Counted from the first letter of the stretch, positions 51,102 through 61,609 are shown. The stretch is 64,000 nucleotides of DNA from Streptomyces cyaneogriseus subsp. noncyanogenus (GCF_000931445.1 NZ_CP010849.1:1674001-1738000), one strand, 5' to 3'. Notes: generated by a model not told the origin, from the letters alone. Numbers and translations: made by a program.

Positions 51102-51118
51102 GGCCATAAGGTATGGCC
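51102..51118. promoter_or_regulatory. GntR/FadR-type operator between glnA4-like and regulator genes
   Basis: GGCCATA-AGG-TATGGCC is a perfect 7-bp inverted repeat with a three-base spacer. A partial copy GCCATAGGCT lies just upstream at 51091. It lies centrally between divergent starts, as expected for a FadR-type dimer. Confidence 0.7.
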
Positions 51119-51151
51119 GGGGACCATTGCTTGGGAAGGGGGCGCGGCCGC

Positions 51152-51886
51152 GTGGCGGAGGAGACCGGGGGCACGGTGGCGGACCGGCTGGCGCCGGTGC
51201 TGCGGCCGGTGCGCGCGGGCAACGGCTTCGAGGAGGCGCTGGAGCAGATCCTCCAGGTGGTGCGGCTGGGCCTGGTGGCGGGGGGCGAGCGGCTGCCGGC
51301 CGAGCGGGAGCTGGCGGGGCGGCTGGGGATCAGCCGGGTGACGCTGCGCGAGGTGCTGAGGGTGCTGCACGACCAGGGCCTGGTCGAGTCGCGGCGCGGG
51401 CGGTACGGCGGCACGTTCGTCCTGCCGCGCGCGGACACGGCCGGCGAGGACGAACTGCGGCGCCGGATCGCCGGGGTGGACCTGGAGGACGTCCTGCGCT
51501 TCCGGGAGGTGCTGGAGGTGGGCGCGGCCGGGCTGTGCGCCGCGCACGGTCTGGACGGCGGGCGGGCCGAGCGGCTGCGCCGGGCGCTGGCCGGCACCCA
51601 CGACGCGCCGCTGGACGGCTACCGCCGCGCGGACACGATGCTCCACCTCACCCTCGCCGGGCTGTGCGGGTCGCCGACGCTGGCCGCGCAGTACGCGGCG
51701 GTGCGGGCGACGGTGAACGACCTGCTGGACTGCATCCCCCTGCTGGTCCGCAACCTGGAGCACTCCCAGCGGCAGCACACCGCGCTGGTCGAGGCGGTGC
51801 TCGGCGGGGACGCGGACCGGGCGCGGGAGGTGATGCGGGAGCACTGCGCGGGGACGGCGGCGCTGCTGCGGGGATTTCTGACCTGA
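51152..51886 (+). CDS. GntR/FadR-family transcriptional regulator
   Basis: A 244-residue regulator with an N-terminal winged helix (ALEQILQVVRLGLVAGGERLPAERELAGRLGISRVTLREVLRVLHDQGLVESRRGRYGGTFV) and a FadR-C all-helical ligand domain ([19 protein letters not shown] ... LLDCIPLLVRNLEHSQRQHTALVEAVLGGD). The GTG at 51152 is preferred to the ATG at 51113, which sits inside the operator. Probably the repressor of the glnA4 operon, responding to the amine or a glutamylated intermediate. Confidence 0.9.
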   Translation: MAEETGGTVADRLAPVLRPVRAGNGFEEALEQILQVVRLGLVAGGERLPAERELAGRLGISRVTLREVLRVLHDQGLVESRRGRYGGTFVLPRADTAGEDELRRRIAGVDLEDVLRFREVLEVGAAGLCAAHGLDGGRAERLRRALAGTHDAPLDGYRRADTMLHLTLAGLCGSPTLAAQYAAVRATVNDLLDCIPLLVRNLEHSQRQHTALVEAVLGGDADRAREVMREHCAGTAALLRGFLT

Positions 51887-51950
51887 GCGCCTTGCCGCGC
51901 CCCGGGACGCTCGGCAAAGGTACGGGGTGAGTCCATTACCGGGAGGTCGG

Positions 51951-52682
51951 ATGGCGGGCAGGCCGCTGATCGGCGTGAGTACGTATCTGGAGTCCGGGGC
52001 GCGCTGGGGCGTGTGGGAGCTGGAGGCGGCGCTGCTGCCGGCCGGGTATCCGCGGCTGGTGCAACGGGCGGGCGGGCTGGCCGTGATGCTCCCGCCGGAC
52101 GCGCCGGAGCACGCCGCCGCGGCCGTGGCCCGGCTGGACGGCCTGGTGATCGCGGGCGGTCCGGACGTCGAGCCGTCCCGCTACGGCGCCGAGCCCGGCC
52201 CGCGCACCGGCCCGCCCGACCGGGCCCGGGACACCTGGGAGCTGGCCCTGATCGAGGCGGCGCTGGCGCGGGGCGTTCCGCTGCTGGGCATCTGCCGGGG
52301 CCTGCAACTGCTGAACGTCGCCCTCGGCGGCACCCTGGTGCAGCACCTCGACGGCCACGCCGGCGGCCCGGGGGTCTTCGGCAGCCACCCGGTCCGGCCG
52401 GTCCCGGGCACGCGGTACGCCGCCGTCGTCCCGGAGGAGACCTCCGTACCGGCCTACCACCACCAGGCGGTGGACCGCCTCGGCGCGGGCCTGGTGGCGT
52501 CGGCGCACGCGGCGGACGGCACGGTGGAGGCGGTGGAGATCCCGTCCGGCCCCTGGGTGCTGGGCGTGCAGTGGCACCCGGAGATGGGCGAGGACGTACG
52601 GGTGGTGCGGGCGCTGGTGGAGGCGGCCGCCGCCGCGCGCGCGGGCGGCGCCCCCGGGAGCGCGGGGCTCACCCCCGTGTGA
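51951..52682 (+). CDS. Gamma-glutamyl-gamma-aminobutyrate hydrolase-type (class I amidotransferase) hydrolase
   Basis: A 243-residue class I glutamine-amidotransferase-like hydrolase, the PuuD type. The nucleophile Cys115 is in LLGICRGLQLLNVALGG, and the His-Glu pair is in GVQWHPEMGE. It would release glutamate from gamma-glutamylated products of the glnA4 pathway. GGGAGG five bases before the ATG defines the start. Co-directional with the regulator, 64 bases after it. The C-terminus overlaps the LysR gene end by 14 bases on the opposite strand. Confidence 0.9.
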   Translation: MAGRPLIGVSTYLESGARWGVWELEAALLPAGYPRLVQRAGGLAVMLPPDAPEHAAAAVARLDGLVIAGGPDVEPSRYGAEPGPRTGPPDRARDTWELALIEAALARGVPLLGICRGLQLLNVALGGTLVQHLDGHAGGPGVFGSHPVRPVPGTRYAAVVPEETSVPAYHHQAVDRLGAGLVASAHAADGTVEAVEIPSGPWVLGVQWHPEMGEDVRVVRALVEAAAAARAGGAPGSAGLTPV

Positions 52683-53604
52683 GGGACAGCAGGTCCCGGG
52701 CCGGGCCCGCCGGGCGGTGGCCCGTCGGCCAGACGGCGCGCAGGTCGCGGGCGAGGGAGACGTCCGCCACGGGGACGCTCACCAGGCGCCGCATGGCCAG
52801 TTCCTCTCCGACGGCCAGTTCGCTGAGGACGGCGGGCCCGGCGCCGCCGACCGCCGCCGCCTTCACGGCCGTGGTCGAGGAGAGCTCGATCAGCGGGCGG
52901 GCGAGGCCGCCGAGCGCGGCGTCGAGGACCTGGCGGGTGCCGGAGCCCCTCTCCCGCAGGATCAGCGGGGTCGCCGCCAGCTCCCCGGCGGCCAGCGGGC
53001 GCCGTCTGCGGGCCCAGGGGTGGGCCGGGGCGGTGACGACGATCAGGCGGTCGTGGCCGATCACCGCGGAGTCCAGCCCGGAGGGGACGCTGAGCCCTTC
53101 CACGAACCCGAGGTCGGCCTCGTCCGCCAGCAGCCGCTCCGCCACCGCCGCCGAATTCCCGGCCAGCAGCGACACCGCCGTGTCCGGCCGCTGGGCGCGC
53201 AGCGCGAGCAGCCAGCCGGGCAGGAGGTACTCGGCGATGGTCATGCTCGCCGCCACCCGCAGCCGCGAGTCCCTGCGGTCCTTGAGGGCCTGCGCCCCCG
53301 CGTCGAACGCCTCCGCCGCCTCCACGATCCGCCGCGCCCAGTCGGTGACCAGCGCACCGGCGTCGGTCAGCCGGGACCCGCGGGGCGAGCGGTCCACCAG
53401 GGCGACACCCAGCTGGCGCTCCATGGAGCGGATGCGGCTGCTGGCGGCCGGCTGCGTGATGCCCAGCTCCCGTGCCGCCCCGCCGAGGCTGCCCAGCCGC
53501 GCCACCGCCAGCAACAGCTCCAGAGCCCCGAGATCCGGCACCCGATGGGCCAGCGACCCGGCGGGCGTCCGCGCGGAATCCTCCTGTCCTGCCGTGTTGC
53601 TCAT
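52669..53604 (-). CDS. LysR-family transcriptional regulator
   Basis: A 311-residue LysR protein. The helix-turn-helix is ALELLLAVARLGSLGGAARELGITQPAASSRIRSMERQLG, followed by a periplasmic-binding-like effector domain (SRLRVAASMTIAEYLLPGWL ...). Divergent from a TDT-family exporter, the probable target. A T-N11-A-like site (TATGTGCCCATA, 53615-53626) lies between them. It ends in the opposite-strand hydrolase gene. Confidence 0.92.
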   Translation of the reverse strand: MSNTAGQEDSARTPAGSLAHRVPDLGALELLLAVARLGSLGGAARELGITQPAASSRIRSMERQLGVALVDRSPRGSRLTDAGALVTDWARRIVEAAEAFDAGAQALKDRRDSRLRVAASMTIAEYLLPGWLLALRAQRPDTAVSLLAGNSAAVAERLLADEADLGFVEGLSVPSGLDSAVIGHDRLIVVTAPAHPWARRRRPLAAGELAATPLILRERGSGTRQVLDAALGGLARPLIELSSTTAVKAAAVGGAGPAVLSELAVGEELAMRRLVSVPVADVSLARDLRAVWPTGHRPAGPARDLLSLTRG

Positions 53605-53614
53605 AACCCCAGCT

Positions 53615-53626
53615 TATGTGCCCATA
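53615..53626. promoter_or_regulatory. LysR-type binding site candidate
   Basis: TATG-TGCC-CATA is an inverted repeat located between the divergent LysR and TDT genes, 11 bases from the LysR start. Confidence 0.45.
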
Positions 53627-53674
53627 GAGACATGCTCCCTGGTCAGGGGGGCCGGGAGCCGTCACTGTAGGACC

Positions 53675-54832
<1,158 letters not shown>

Positions 54833-55474
54833 GGTGCCGTCCGCTGACGAGCGCGCACGGCAGCCCGGGGAAGGCCTCGGGACCGTCGGCGGCGGTGAAG
54901 CGGTAGGGCTCGTCGGGGAGGACCACGAGGTCCGGGCGGGCCGCCCGCAGCTCCTCGACGGGCACCCTCGGATAGCGGTCGGCGTGCCTGGTGTACAGGT
55001 GGTCGACGCCGAGGCGGGCGAGGACGTCACCGGCGAAGGTGTCCCGGCCGAGCACCATCCACGGCCGGCGCCAGACCGGCACCACCGCCGTCGCACGGTC
55101 CCCGGGCGGCTCGGCCGCCGACCAGACCGCCTCGGCCTCCTCCAGCCAGCGCGGCCGGGTGCGGGCGCCGCACGCGGCCAGCACCCGGGCCAGTTCCTCA
55201 AACGCCTGCCCGACCGTGCGTACGCGCGTCACCAGGACGCCGATGCCCGCCGCGCGCAGGGCGTCGAGGTCGGGGACGCGGTTCTCCTCCTCGTTGGCGA
55301 TCACCAGATCGGGGGCCAGGGAGACGATCCGTGCGACGTCCGGGTTCTTGGTGCCGCCCACGCGGACGACGTCCAGGCCGGCCGGGTGCGTGCACCAGTC
55401 GGTGGCACCGGCCAGCACGCCGGGGACCGTGCGGGCCACCGCCTCGGTCAGCGACGGCACCAGGGAGACGGCCC

Positions 55475-56044
55475 TCATGGGCGCGGCCGGTTCCGCACCG
55501 CCTCGATGTGCTCGGCGACGGCGACGACGATCAGCCGGGTCTCGGGCACCGTCGCCCGCCAGCGGTGCCGGACCCCGCCGGTGAGGTACAGGGTGTCGCC
55601 GCGGCCGAGCCGGTAGGCGCGCCCCTCGGCCTCGATCTCCACCGCGCCCTCGGCGACGTACATCAACTGGTCGTTGCGGTATTGCAGTTCACGGCCCGCG
55701 TCATGGTCGCCGGTGAACTCCGAGGCGTGCATCTGGTGGTGCCCGCGCACCAGGGACCGCACCCGGGGCTCGAACGGCGGCTCGGGGTCCTCCACCCGGA
55801 CCACGTCCACGCTGCACGCGGGGTCGGCGGCGGCGAGGAGTTCCACGGCGGTGGTGCGCAGGGCGTCGGCGACCTTCTCCAGAGAGCTGGTGCTGGGCCG
55901 GGCCCGGTCGTTCTCGATCTGGCTGAGGAAGGGCACGGACAGGCCGCTGCGCTCGGCCACGACGGCGAGGGTCAGCTCCAGGGCCCGGCGCCGCCGCCGG
56001 ACGGCCGCGCCCACCCGAAGGGGCTGCTCTTTGTGGTCGCCCAT
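55475..56044 (-). CDS. XRE-family regulator with C-terminal cupin
   Basis: A 189-residue protein. Helix-turn-helix at about 10-65 (VGAAVRRRRRALELTLAVVAERSGLSVPFLSQIENDRARPSTSSLEKVADAL) followed by a cupin barrel (about 105-180, YRNDQLMYVAEGAVEIEAEGRAYRLGRGDTLYLTGGVRHRWR). This is the SutR/PuuR-like design, in which a small ligand bound in the cupin switches DNA binding. Its stop overlaps the start of the metal-receptor gene. Promoter TGAAAC-17-TAGGGT lies at 56120-56148. Confidence 0.9.
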   Translation of the reverse strand: MGDHKEQPLRVGAAVRRRRRALELTLAVVAERSGLSVPFLSQIENDRARPSTSSLEKVADALRTTAVELLAAADPACSVDVVRVEDPEPPFEPRVRSLVRGHHQMHASEFTGDHDAGRELQYRNDQLMYVAEGAVEIEAEGRAYRLGRGDTLYLTGGVRHRWRATVPETRLIVVAVAEHIEAVRNRPRP

Positions 56045-56119
56045 CGCTCGGCTCCCTCCTTCGCCCGTCGCCGTGCCGCCGCCCGTCGTCGGGCGGTCCT
56101 CTTCTGATGACTTCTCTGC

Positions 56120-56148
56120 ACCCTACGCATGTTCGGCAAACCGTTTCA
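56120..56148 (-). promoter_or_regulatory. Promoter of the XRE-cupin gene
   Basis: On the minus strand TGAAAC (56143-56148), a 17-bp spacer and TAGGGT (56120-56125), about 75 bases upstream of the gene. Confidence 0.55.
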
Positions 56149-56562
56149 TGCGCCCGTCACATCGATGTCACGTCACGGCGACCGGCACCTCACAGTTCAC
56201 GCCACCCGATCGCCGCCCTGGCGCGGCGCCGGGCACGTCTTCGGTTCAAGGCCCAGGCGGGCCCGTATGTTCCCGCCTGCCCCCCGGTGCCCCGGGGCGG
56301 GGAGGCCAGGGCGGGGGCATGGCGCCGGGTGGTTGTCCGGATCCCCGCCGTGCCTCCCCCGGCGGGTCACCCGGCGGGCGGCGGCCGTACGGCGCGCGGC
56401 GGTCACGCCACGGGGGGTGAGCACGCGCGGCGGGCCGTACGAGATCATCACACGACCGTGGTCAGGCAGCCCCGGCGGGGTCACACGAACGTGGTCACCA
56501 CGGCGGGGCGCACCGGAGCGGTCGGGGGCGAGGGCAGGTGGACGGGGCGGCCCTGCGGCGAA

Positions 56563-56603
56563 GGGGCGGGTCCCCATGCTCGGGCGGCATGGGGACCCGC
56601 CCC
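56563..56603. terminator. Terminator of the betaine transporter operon
   Basis: GGGGCGGGTCCCCATG (56563-56578) and its exact complement (56588-56603) form a 16-bp stem with a 9-base loop, about 30 bases past the stop of the permease-binding protein gene. Confidence 0.85.
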
Positions 56604-56634
56604 TCGGGCGGCGCCGGTGAGGCGGTCGCGGCGT

Positions 56635-59250
56635 CTACCGCGGAGTCATCCGGCCGACCATGTCCGGATGCTCCTCCAGCCAGGCGGCGACGGCTTCCTG
56701 CTCATGCCCCTGACCGCGGTCCTTGATCTCGCTCTCCAGGCTGCCGAGCTCCTTCTCGCTCATCCGGAAGTTCTTGATCCACTCGGTGAGCTGCGGGTAC
56801 TGCTCGGGGAACTTCTTGCTCGCGATGGTGTGGATGGTGTTCCCCTCGCCCCAGAGCTTCTTCGGGTCCCGGAGCTTGGTGAGCTCGTACTCGGTGTACG
56901 CCCAGTGCGGCGACCACAGCACGACCGCGACGGGCTTCTTCTCGGCGTAGGCCCGCTTGAGCTCGGCCAGCATCGCCGGGGTGGAGCCGTCGACGACCTC
57001 GTACTCCTCGTCCAGGCCGTACCCCGGCAGGACCTGCTTCTTCAGGATGTTCATCTGGCCGGTGCCCGGCTCGATGCCGATGATCCTGCCGTCGAACCGG
57101 TCGGCCTTGCCCTTGAGGTCCGCCATGGACTTCACGTCCTTGACGTAGGAGGGCACGGCGATCTCCAGCGAGGTCGGCTCGTACCACGTCCCCAGATCGG
57201 TGAGGTCGTCCTTGCTCTTGTCCCAGTAGTTCTTCTGGGCGTGCGGCAGCCAGGCGTCGAAGTTGAGATCGAGGTCGCCGGAGGCCAGGCCGGTGTAGAC
57301 CGGGCCGACGTCCATCTGCTTCAGGTTGAGCCGGTAGCCGCGCCGCTCCAGGACGTTCTTCCACAGGTGGGTGACGGCGATGTCCTCGTCCCAGGGGAAC
57401 CAGGCCACGTCCAGGGGGCGCTTCGCCTCGGCGGGGGTGGCGCCGGAGCCGGAGCCGACCGGGGCGAGCCGGTCGACGAGGCCGGGGTTGTCCTTCAGCC
57501 AGGCGCGCACGGCGTCCTGCTGACGGCCCTTGCCGGCCTTGTTGATCTCGGCCTCGAGGCTGGTGAGCTGCTTCTCGTCGAGCCGGAAGTCCTTCATCCA
57601 CTTGGCGACGACGGGGTTGTCCTGCGCGAAGCCCTTGCGGGAGAGCGTGTGCAGGCCGTCACCCTTGCCCCAGGCGCCCTTGGGGTCCTTCAACTTCTTC
57701 AGGTCGTAGTCGTTGTACGCCCAGTGCGGCGACCACAGCGTGACGACGATCGGTTCCTTCTTGCTGTAGGCCCGCTTCAGCTCGGCCAGCATGGCCGGCG
57801 TGGAGCTGTCGACGACCTTGTACTCCTTGTCCAGGCCGTACTGGTCGAGGACCGTGTTCTTCAGCATGGACATCTCGCCCGCGCCGGGCTCGATGCCGGT
57901 GATCTCGCCGCCGAAGAGATCGGCCTTGCCCTTGAGGTCCTCCAGGGAGTCGATGCCCTTCATGTAGGAGGGGACGGACAGCTCCAGGGAGGTCGGGCCG
58001 TACCAGGTGCCGAGGTCGTCGAGCCGGTCGCCGTACTTCTTCCAGTACGGGGAGTGGGTGGTCGGCAGCCAGGCGTTGGTCTGCAGGTCGATGTTGCCCT
58101 GGGCGAGGGAGGTGTAGAGCGGACCGGCGTCGAGCTGCTTGGTCTCGACCTGGTAGCCGCGCTCTTCGAGGATCTCCTTCCACAGATAGGTGGAGGCGAT
58201 GCCCTCGTCCCAGGGGATGTAGCCGATGCTGATCTTCTTGCCCTGGCCGACGTTCTCGCCGTCGGCGACCTCGGCGGAGCCGCCGCTGCCGCCGAACACG
58301 CCCATGCCGCCCGCGACGAGCGCGAGGACCACGACACCGACGACGGCGATCTGCGGGCGCGGCCGGTAGGACCAGATCTTCAGGCCCTGCGCGGCCCGGG
58401 CCCGGGCGGCGGCGCGGCGGCCGAGCGGCGAGACCTGGGTGCCGAGGGCGCTGGTCATCCGGTCCAGGTAGATCGCGAGGATCACGATGGCGACACCGGC
58501 CTCGGAGCCGAGACCGACGTTGAGCTGGCCGATGGCCTCGTTGACGTCTCCGCCCAGGCCGCCGGTGCCGACCATGCCGGCGATGGCGGCCATGGACAGC
58601 CCCAGCATGATCACCTGATTGACGCCCGCCATCACGGTGGGCAGCGCCAGCGGCAACTGGACCCGCAGCAGGGTGTTGCGGCGGGAGGTGCCGAACGCCT
58701 CGGCCGCCTCGACCAGTTCCTTGTCGACCTGGCGGATGCCGAGCTCGGTCATCCGCACCCCGGGGGCGAGCGCGAAGATCAGGGTGGCCACGATGCCCGC
58801 GGAGGCGCCGGTGCCGAAGAAGAGGATCGCCGGGATGAGGTAGATCATCGCGGGCAGCGTCTGCATGAAGTCCAGCACCGGCCGGAGCACGCCGCTGACG
58901 CGCTCGGAGCGCGCCGCCCAGATGCCCAGGGGCACCGCGACGACCAGGGCGATGAGCGTGGCGACGAGGACCAGCGACAGGGTGACCATCGCGTCCTCCC
59001 ACAGTTCGAGGGAGTCGATGAACGCGAATCCCACGAAGGCGAGGAGACCGGCGAGCGTGCCGCGCAGCCAGAAGGCCAGCACCGCGAAGATCCCCGCCAG
59101 CAGCAGGGGCTCGGGGGCCTGGAGGACGGCGTTGATGCCGTCGTAGGTACCGGTGAAGACGGACTTGAGGAAGTCGAAGAACCAGGAGACGTGACCGAGC
59201 AGCCAGTCGACCGCGTCGTTGACCCAGTCGCCGAGCGGGATCCTAGGCAT
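56635..59250 (-). CDS. Glycine betaine/proline ABC permease fused to two substrate-binding domains
   Basis: An 871-residue fusion. Residues about 45-270 are a ProW/OpuAB permease with EAA loop EAAEAFGTSRRNTLLRVQLP. A further helix (300-317) is followed by two OpuAC-type binding domains (about 338-596 and 611-871) joined by a Gly/Ser/Ala linker. Both contain IPWDE/FPWDE, LGTWYGPTSLE/LGTWYEPTSLE and SPHWAY aromatic-cage segments, roughly half identical, so an internal duplication is clear. It imports compatible solutes under osmotic stress. The ATG overlaps the ATPase gene by eight bases. Confidence 0.93.
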   Translation of the reverse strand: MPRIPLGDWVNDAVDWLLGHVSWFFDFLKSVFTGTYDGINAVLQAPEPLLLAGIFAVLAFWLRGTLAGLLAFVGFAFIDSLELWEDAMVTLSLVLVATLIALVVAVPLGIWAARSERVSGVLRPVLDFMQTLPAMIYLIPAILFFGTGASAGIVATLIFALAPGVRMTELGIRQVDKELVEAAEAFGTSRRNTLLRVQLPLALPTVMAGVNQVIMLGLSMAAIAGMVGTGGLGGDVNEAIGQLNVGLGSEAGVAIVILAIYLDRMTSALGTQVSPLGRRAAARARAAQGLKIWSYRPRPQIAVVGVVVLALVAGGMGVFGGSGGSAEVADGENVGQGKKISIGYIPWDEGIASTYLWKEILEERGYQVETKQLDAGPLYTSLAQGNIDLQTNAWLPTTHSPYWKKYGDRLDDLGTWYGPTSLELSVPSYMKGIDSLEDLKGKADLFGGEITGIEPGAGEMSMLKNTVLDQYGLDKEYKVVDSSTPAMLAELKRAYSKKEPIVVTLWSPHWAYNDYDLKKLKDPKGAWGKGDGLHTLSRKGFAQDNPVVAKWMKDFRLDEKQLTSLEAEINKAGKGRQQDAVRAWLKDNPGLVDRLAPVGSGSGATPAEAKRPLDVAWFPWDEDIAVTHLWKNVLERRGYRLNLKQMDVGPVYTGLASGDLDLNFDAWLPHAQKNYWDKSKDDLTDLGTWYEPTSLEIAVPSYVKDVKSMADLKGKADRFDGRIIGIEPGTGQMNILKKQVLPGYGLDEEYEVVDGSTPAMLAELKRAYAEKKPVAVVLWSPHWAYTEYELTKLRDPKKLWGEGNTIHTIASKKFPEQYPQLTEWIKNFRMSEKELGSLESEIKDRGQGHEQEAVAAWLEEHPDMVGRMTPR

Positions 59251-60331
59251 GGGCCATCACCTTCCCGCCGCCCTGGCACCGGGTGGAGTCGCAGGTACCG
59301 GGGGTGGCCTGCTCGTCGCCGATGAAGCCGACCAGACGCTGCCGCGGCACCACCCCGACCAGTTCGTCGCCCTCGTCCAGCACGGCCACGGGATGCGGCA
59401 CACGGGCGCTGATGGCGCACAGCTCGACGAACGGGGTGGCGGGGGTGGCGGTCTCGCAGTCGCAGTCGGCCTCGTCGCCGCGCACCTCGCGGTCCATGAC
59501 GGCGCCGGCCGTCAGGACCCGGGAGCGGTCGACGTCCTGGATGAAGGAGGCGACGTAGTCGTTGGCGGGCCGCATCAGGATGTCCTGCGCGGTGCCGAGC
59601 TGCACGATCCGGCCGTCGCGCATGACGGCGACGCGGTCGCCCAGGCGCATGGCCTCGTTGAGGTCGTGGGTGATGAAGACGATCGTCTTCTTCAGGGTCT
59701 TCTGCAGCTCCAGGAGCTGGTCCTGCATGTCGCGGCGGATCAGCGGGTCGAGCGCGCTGAAGGACTCGTCCATCAGCAGCAGGTCGGCGTCGGTGGCGAG
59801 CGCGCGGGCGAGTCCGACGCGCTGCTGCATGCCGCCGGACAGCTCGTCGGGCCAGGACTTCTCCCAGCCGGCCAGGCCGCACAGGGCGAGCGCCTCGTCG
59901 GCGCGGCGTTCGCGCTCGGCGCGGGGCACGCCCTGCACTTCCAGGCCGTAGGCGGCGTTGTCGCGGACGCTGCGGTGCGGGAAGAGCGCGAAGTGCTGGA
60001 ACACCATGCTGATCTTCGTGGAGCGGACCTCGCGCAGCCCTCGGTCACCGAGTTCGGTGAGGTCCTGGCCGCCGAAGCGGACGCGTCCCGCGGTGGGCTC
60101 CAGCAGCCCGTTGAGCATGCGCAGCAGCGTGGACTTGCCGGATCCGGACAGTCCCATGACGACGAAGATCTCGCCGGGCTCCACGGTGAAGGAGGCGTCG
60201 ATGACGGCCGCCGTGGTCCCGTCGGCGCGCAGTTCCTCCCGGTCGGCGCCTTTGCGCAGCCGTTCGACTGCCTGATCCGGTTTTCTGCCGAACACCTTGA
60301 AGAGATGTTCGGCCTCAAGCCTCGCTGACAC
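59243..60331 (-). CDS. Glycine betaine/proline ABC transporter ATP-binding protein
   Basis: A 362-residue OpuAA/ProV-type ATPase. Walker A GLSGSGKST, Q-loop MVFQHFALFPHRSV, signature LSGGMQQRVGLARAL and Walker B LLLMDESFSALDP are all intact. The C-terminal ~90 residues form a partial CBS-like segment (FVELCAISARVPHPVAVLDEGDELVGVVPRQRLVGFIGDE) with extra Cys residues. The GTG at 60331 is chosen for its AGAGG site; an ATG eight codons earlier lacks one. Pairs with the permease-binding protein fusion downstream. Confidence 0.94.
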   Translation of the reverse strand: MSARLEAEHLFKVFGRKPDQAVERLRKGADREELRADGTTAAVIDASFTVEPGEIFVVMGLSGSGKSTLLRMLNGLLEPTAGRVRFGGQDLTELGDRGLREVRSTKISMVFQHFALFPHRSVRDNAAYGLEVQGVPRAERERRADEALALCGLAGWEKSWPDELSGGMQQRVGLARALATDADLLLMDESFSALDPLIRRDMQDQLLELQKTLKKTIVFITHDLNEAMRLGDRVAVMRDGRIVQLGTAQDILMRPANDYVASFIQDVDRSRVLTAGAVMDREVRGDEADCDCETATPATPFVELCAISARVPHPVAVLDEGDELVGVVPRQRLVGFIGDEQATPGTCDSTRCQGGGKVMAHA

Positions 60332-60532
60332 GCTTACCTCTTGGCTCGGGGGCAAGGACAGGGATACGAAGCCTCGCTAACAGTTGAATGGAGCAACAAG
60401 CTTCGACCCGGGAGCGCGCCTGCCCCCTCACCCCCGGCCCAAACACAGGAGTGACCCGGCTCACACGGCGCCGGGCCGCGGGGGGCGTCCCTTCCTCACG
60501 TGCCGCGCGGAGGACCGCCCCCCCACCTGCGG

Positions 60533-60538
60533 CATGAT
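60533..60538 (+). promoter_or_regulatory. Leaderless-type -10 box
   Basis: CATGAT ends seven bases before the GTG at 60546. It overlaps two in-frame ATGs, which argues that the GTG is the real start. Confidence 0.4.
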
Positions 60539-60545
60539 GCGAGGC

Positions 60546-61466
60546 GTGACCGGACGACTGATGCTCCTCGACACCGCATCCCTCTACTTCCGCGCCTACT
60601 TCGGCGTCCCGGAGTCCGTGAAGGCCCCGGACGGCACGCCGGTGAACGCCGTGCGCGGCCTGCTGGACTTCATCGACCGCCTGGTGAAGGACCACCGCCC
60701 CGACCACCTCGTGGCCTGCATGGACGCCGACTGGCGCCCGCGGTGGCGGGTCGAGCTGATCCCGACCTACAAGGCCCACCGCGTCGCCGAGGAGCGCACG
60801 GCGGGTCCGGACGAGGAGGAGGTGCCCGACACCCTGTCCCCGCAGGTGCCGGTCATCGAGGCCGTCCTCGACGCGCTGGGCATCGCCCGCGTGGGCGTGC
60901 CGGAGTACGAGGCCGACGACGTGATCGGCACCTACACCGCCCGCGCCCGGGGCCCGGTCGACATCGTCACCGGCGACCGCGACCTGTACCAGCTCGTCGA
61001 CGACCGGCGCGGCGTCCGCGTGCTCTACCCGGTCAAGGGCGTCGGGACGCTCCAGCTCACCGACGAGGCCGCCCTGCGCGAGAAGTACGGCGTCGACGGG
61101 CGCGGCTACGCCGACCTGGCCCTGCTGCGGGGCGACCCGAGCGACGGGCTGCCGGGCGTGGCCGGGATCGGCGAGAAGACGGCCGCCAAGCTGCTCGCCG
61201 AGTTCGGCGACCTGGCCGGGATCATGGCCGCGGTCGGCGACCCGGCGGCCAAGCTCACACCGGCGCAGCGCAGGCGCCTGACGGAGGCCCGGCCGTACCT
61301 CGCCGTCGCCCCCAAGGTCGTACGGGTGGCCGACGACGTGCCCCTGCCGGACGTCGACACCGCCGTGCCGCGCGCCCCGCGCGACCCGGCCGCCCTGGAG
61401 GCGCTGGCGGCCCGCTGGGGACTGGGCGGGTCCCTGGAGCGGCTGCTGACGACGCTGACCGCGTGA
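60546..61466 (+). CDS. 5'-3' exonuclease (DNA polymerase I N-terminal type)
   Basis: A 306-residue stand-alone flap/5' nuclease. LMLLDTASLYFRAYFG is the first Asp motif, VACMDADWRPRWRVELIPTYKAHR the second, VPEYEADDVIGTYT the catalytic acidic cluster, IVTGDRDLYQLVDD a third, and GDPSDGLPGVAGIGEKTAAKLL the helix-hairpin-helix. It degrades DNA or RNA ends and flaps, as in Okazaki processing. No polymerase domain follows. The start is GTG at 60546, judged from the leaderless -10; the ATGs at 60534 and 60537 are alternatives. Confidence 0.93.
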   Translation: MTGRLMLLDTASLYFRAYFGVPESVKAPDGTPVNAVRGLLDFIDRLVKDHRPDHLVACMDADWRPRWRVELIPTYKAHRVAEERTAGPDEEEVPDTLSPQVPVIEAVLDALGIARVGVPEYEADDVIGTYTARARGPVDIVTGDRDLYQLVDDRRGVRVLYPVKGVGTLQLTDEAALREKYGVDGRGYADLALLRGDPSDGLPGVAGIGEKTAAKLLAEFGDLAGIMAAVGDPAAKLTPAQRRRLTEARPYLAVAPKVVRVADDVPLPDVDTAVPRAPRDPAALEALAARWGLGGSLERLLTTLTA

Positions 61467-61609
61467 ACCGCCGCGCAACCCATGTGTGCGGAGCGCGAAT
61501 CACCCGGTCCCCCAGGGGAAGCCGTACCCTGCGGACCCGCTGTGCGCGAGGGCGCGCGAGGGAAACGCGACCGCCGCTCCATGCGGTGTAGAGGAGGATG
61601 GGGATGCTA

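Larger units (their letters stand above)
56045..56634. other. 590-base intergenic region
   Basis: Contains the promoter of the XRE-cupin gene (56120-56148) and the terminator of the betaine-transport operon (56563-56603). The ~400 bases between are G+C-rich with no ribosome site or codon bias supporting a gene, although open frames exist. Confidence 0.55.

Noticed and set aside
56129..56620. Open frame of about 160 codons in the intergenic region
   Set aside because: No ribosome site, no domain, and Arg/Gly/Pro-rich composition. It would read through the betaine operon terminator.
56107..59325. Plus-strand open frame antisense to the betaine permease-binding protein
   Set aside because: It mirrors the third-position bias of the real gene on the minus strand and has no domain match or ribosome site.
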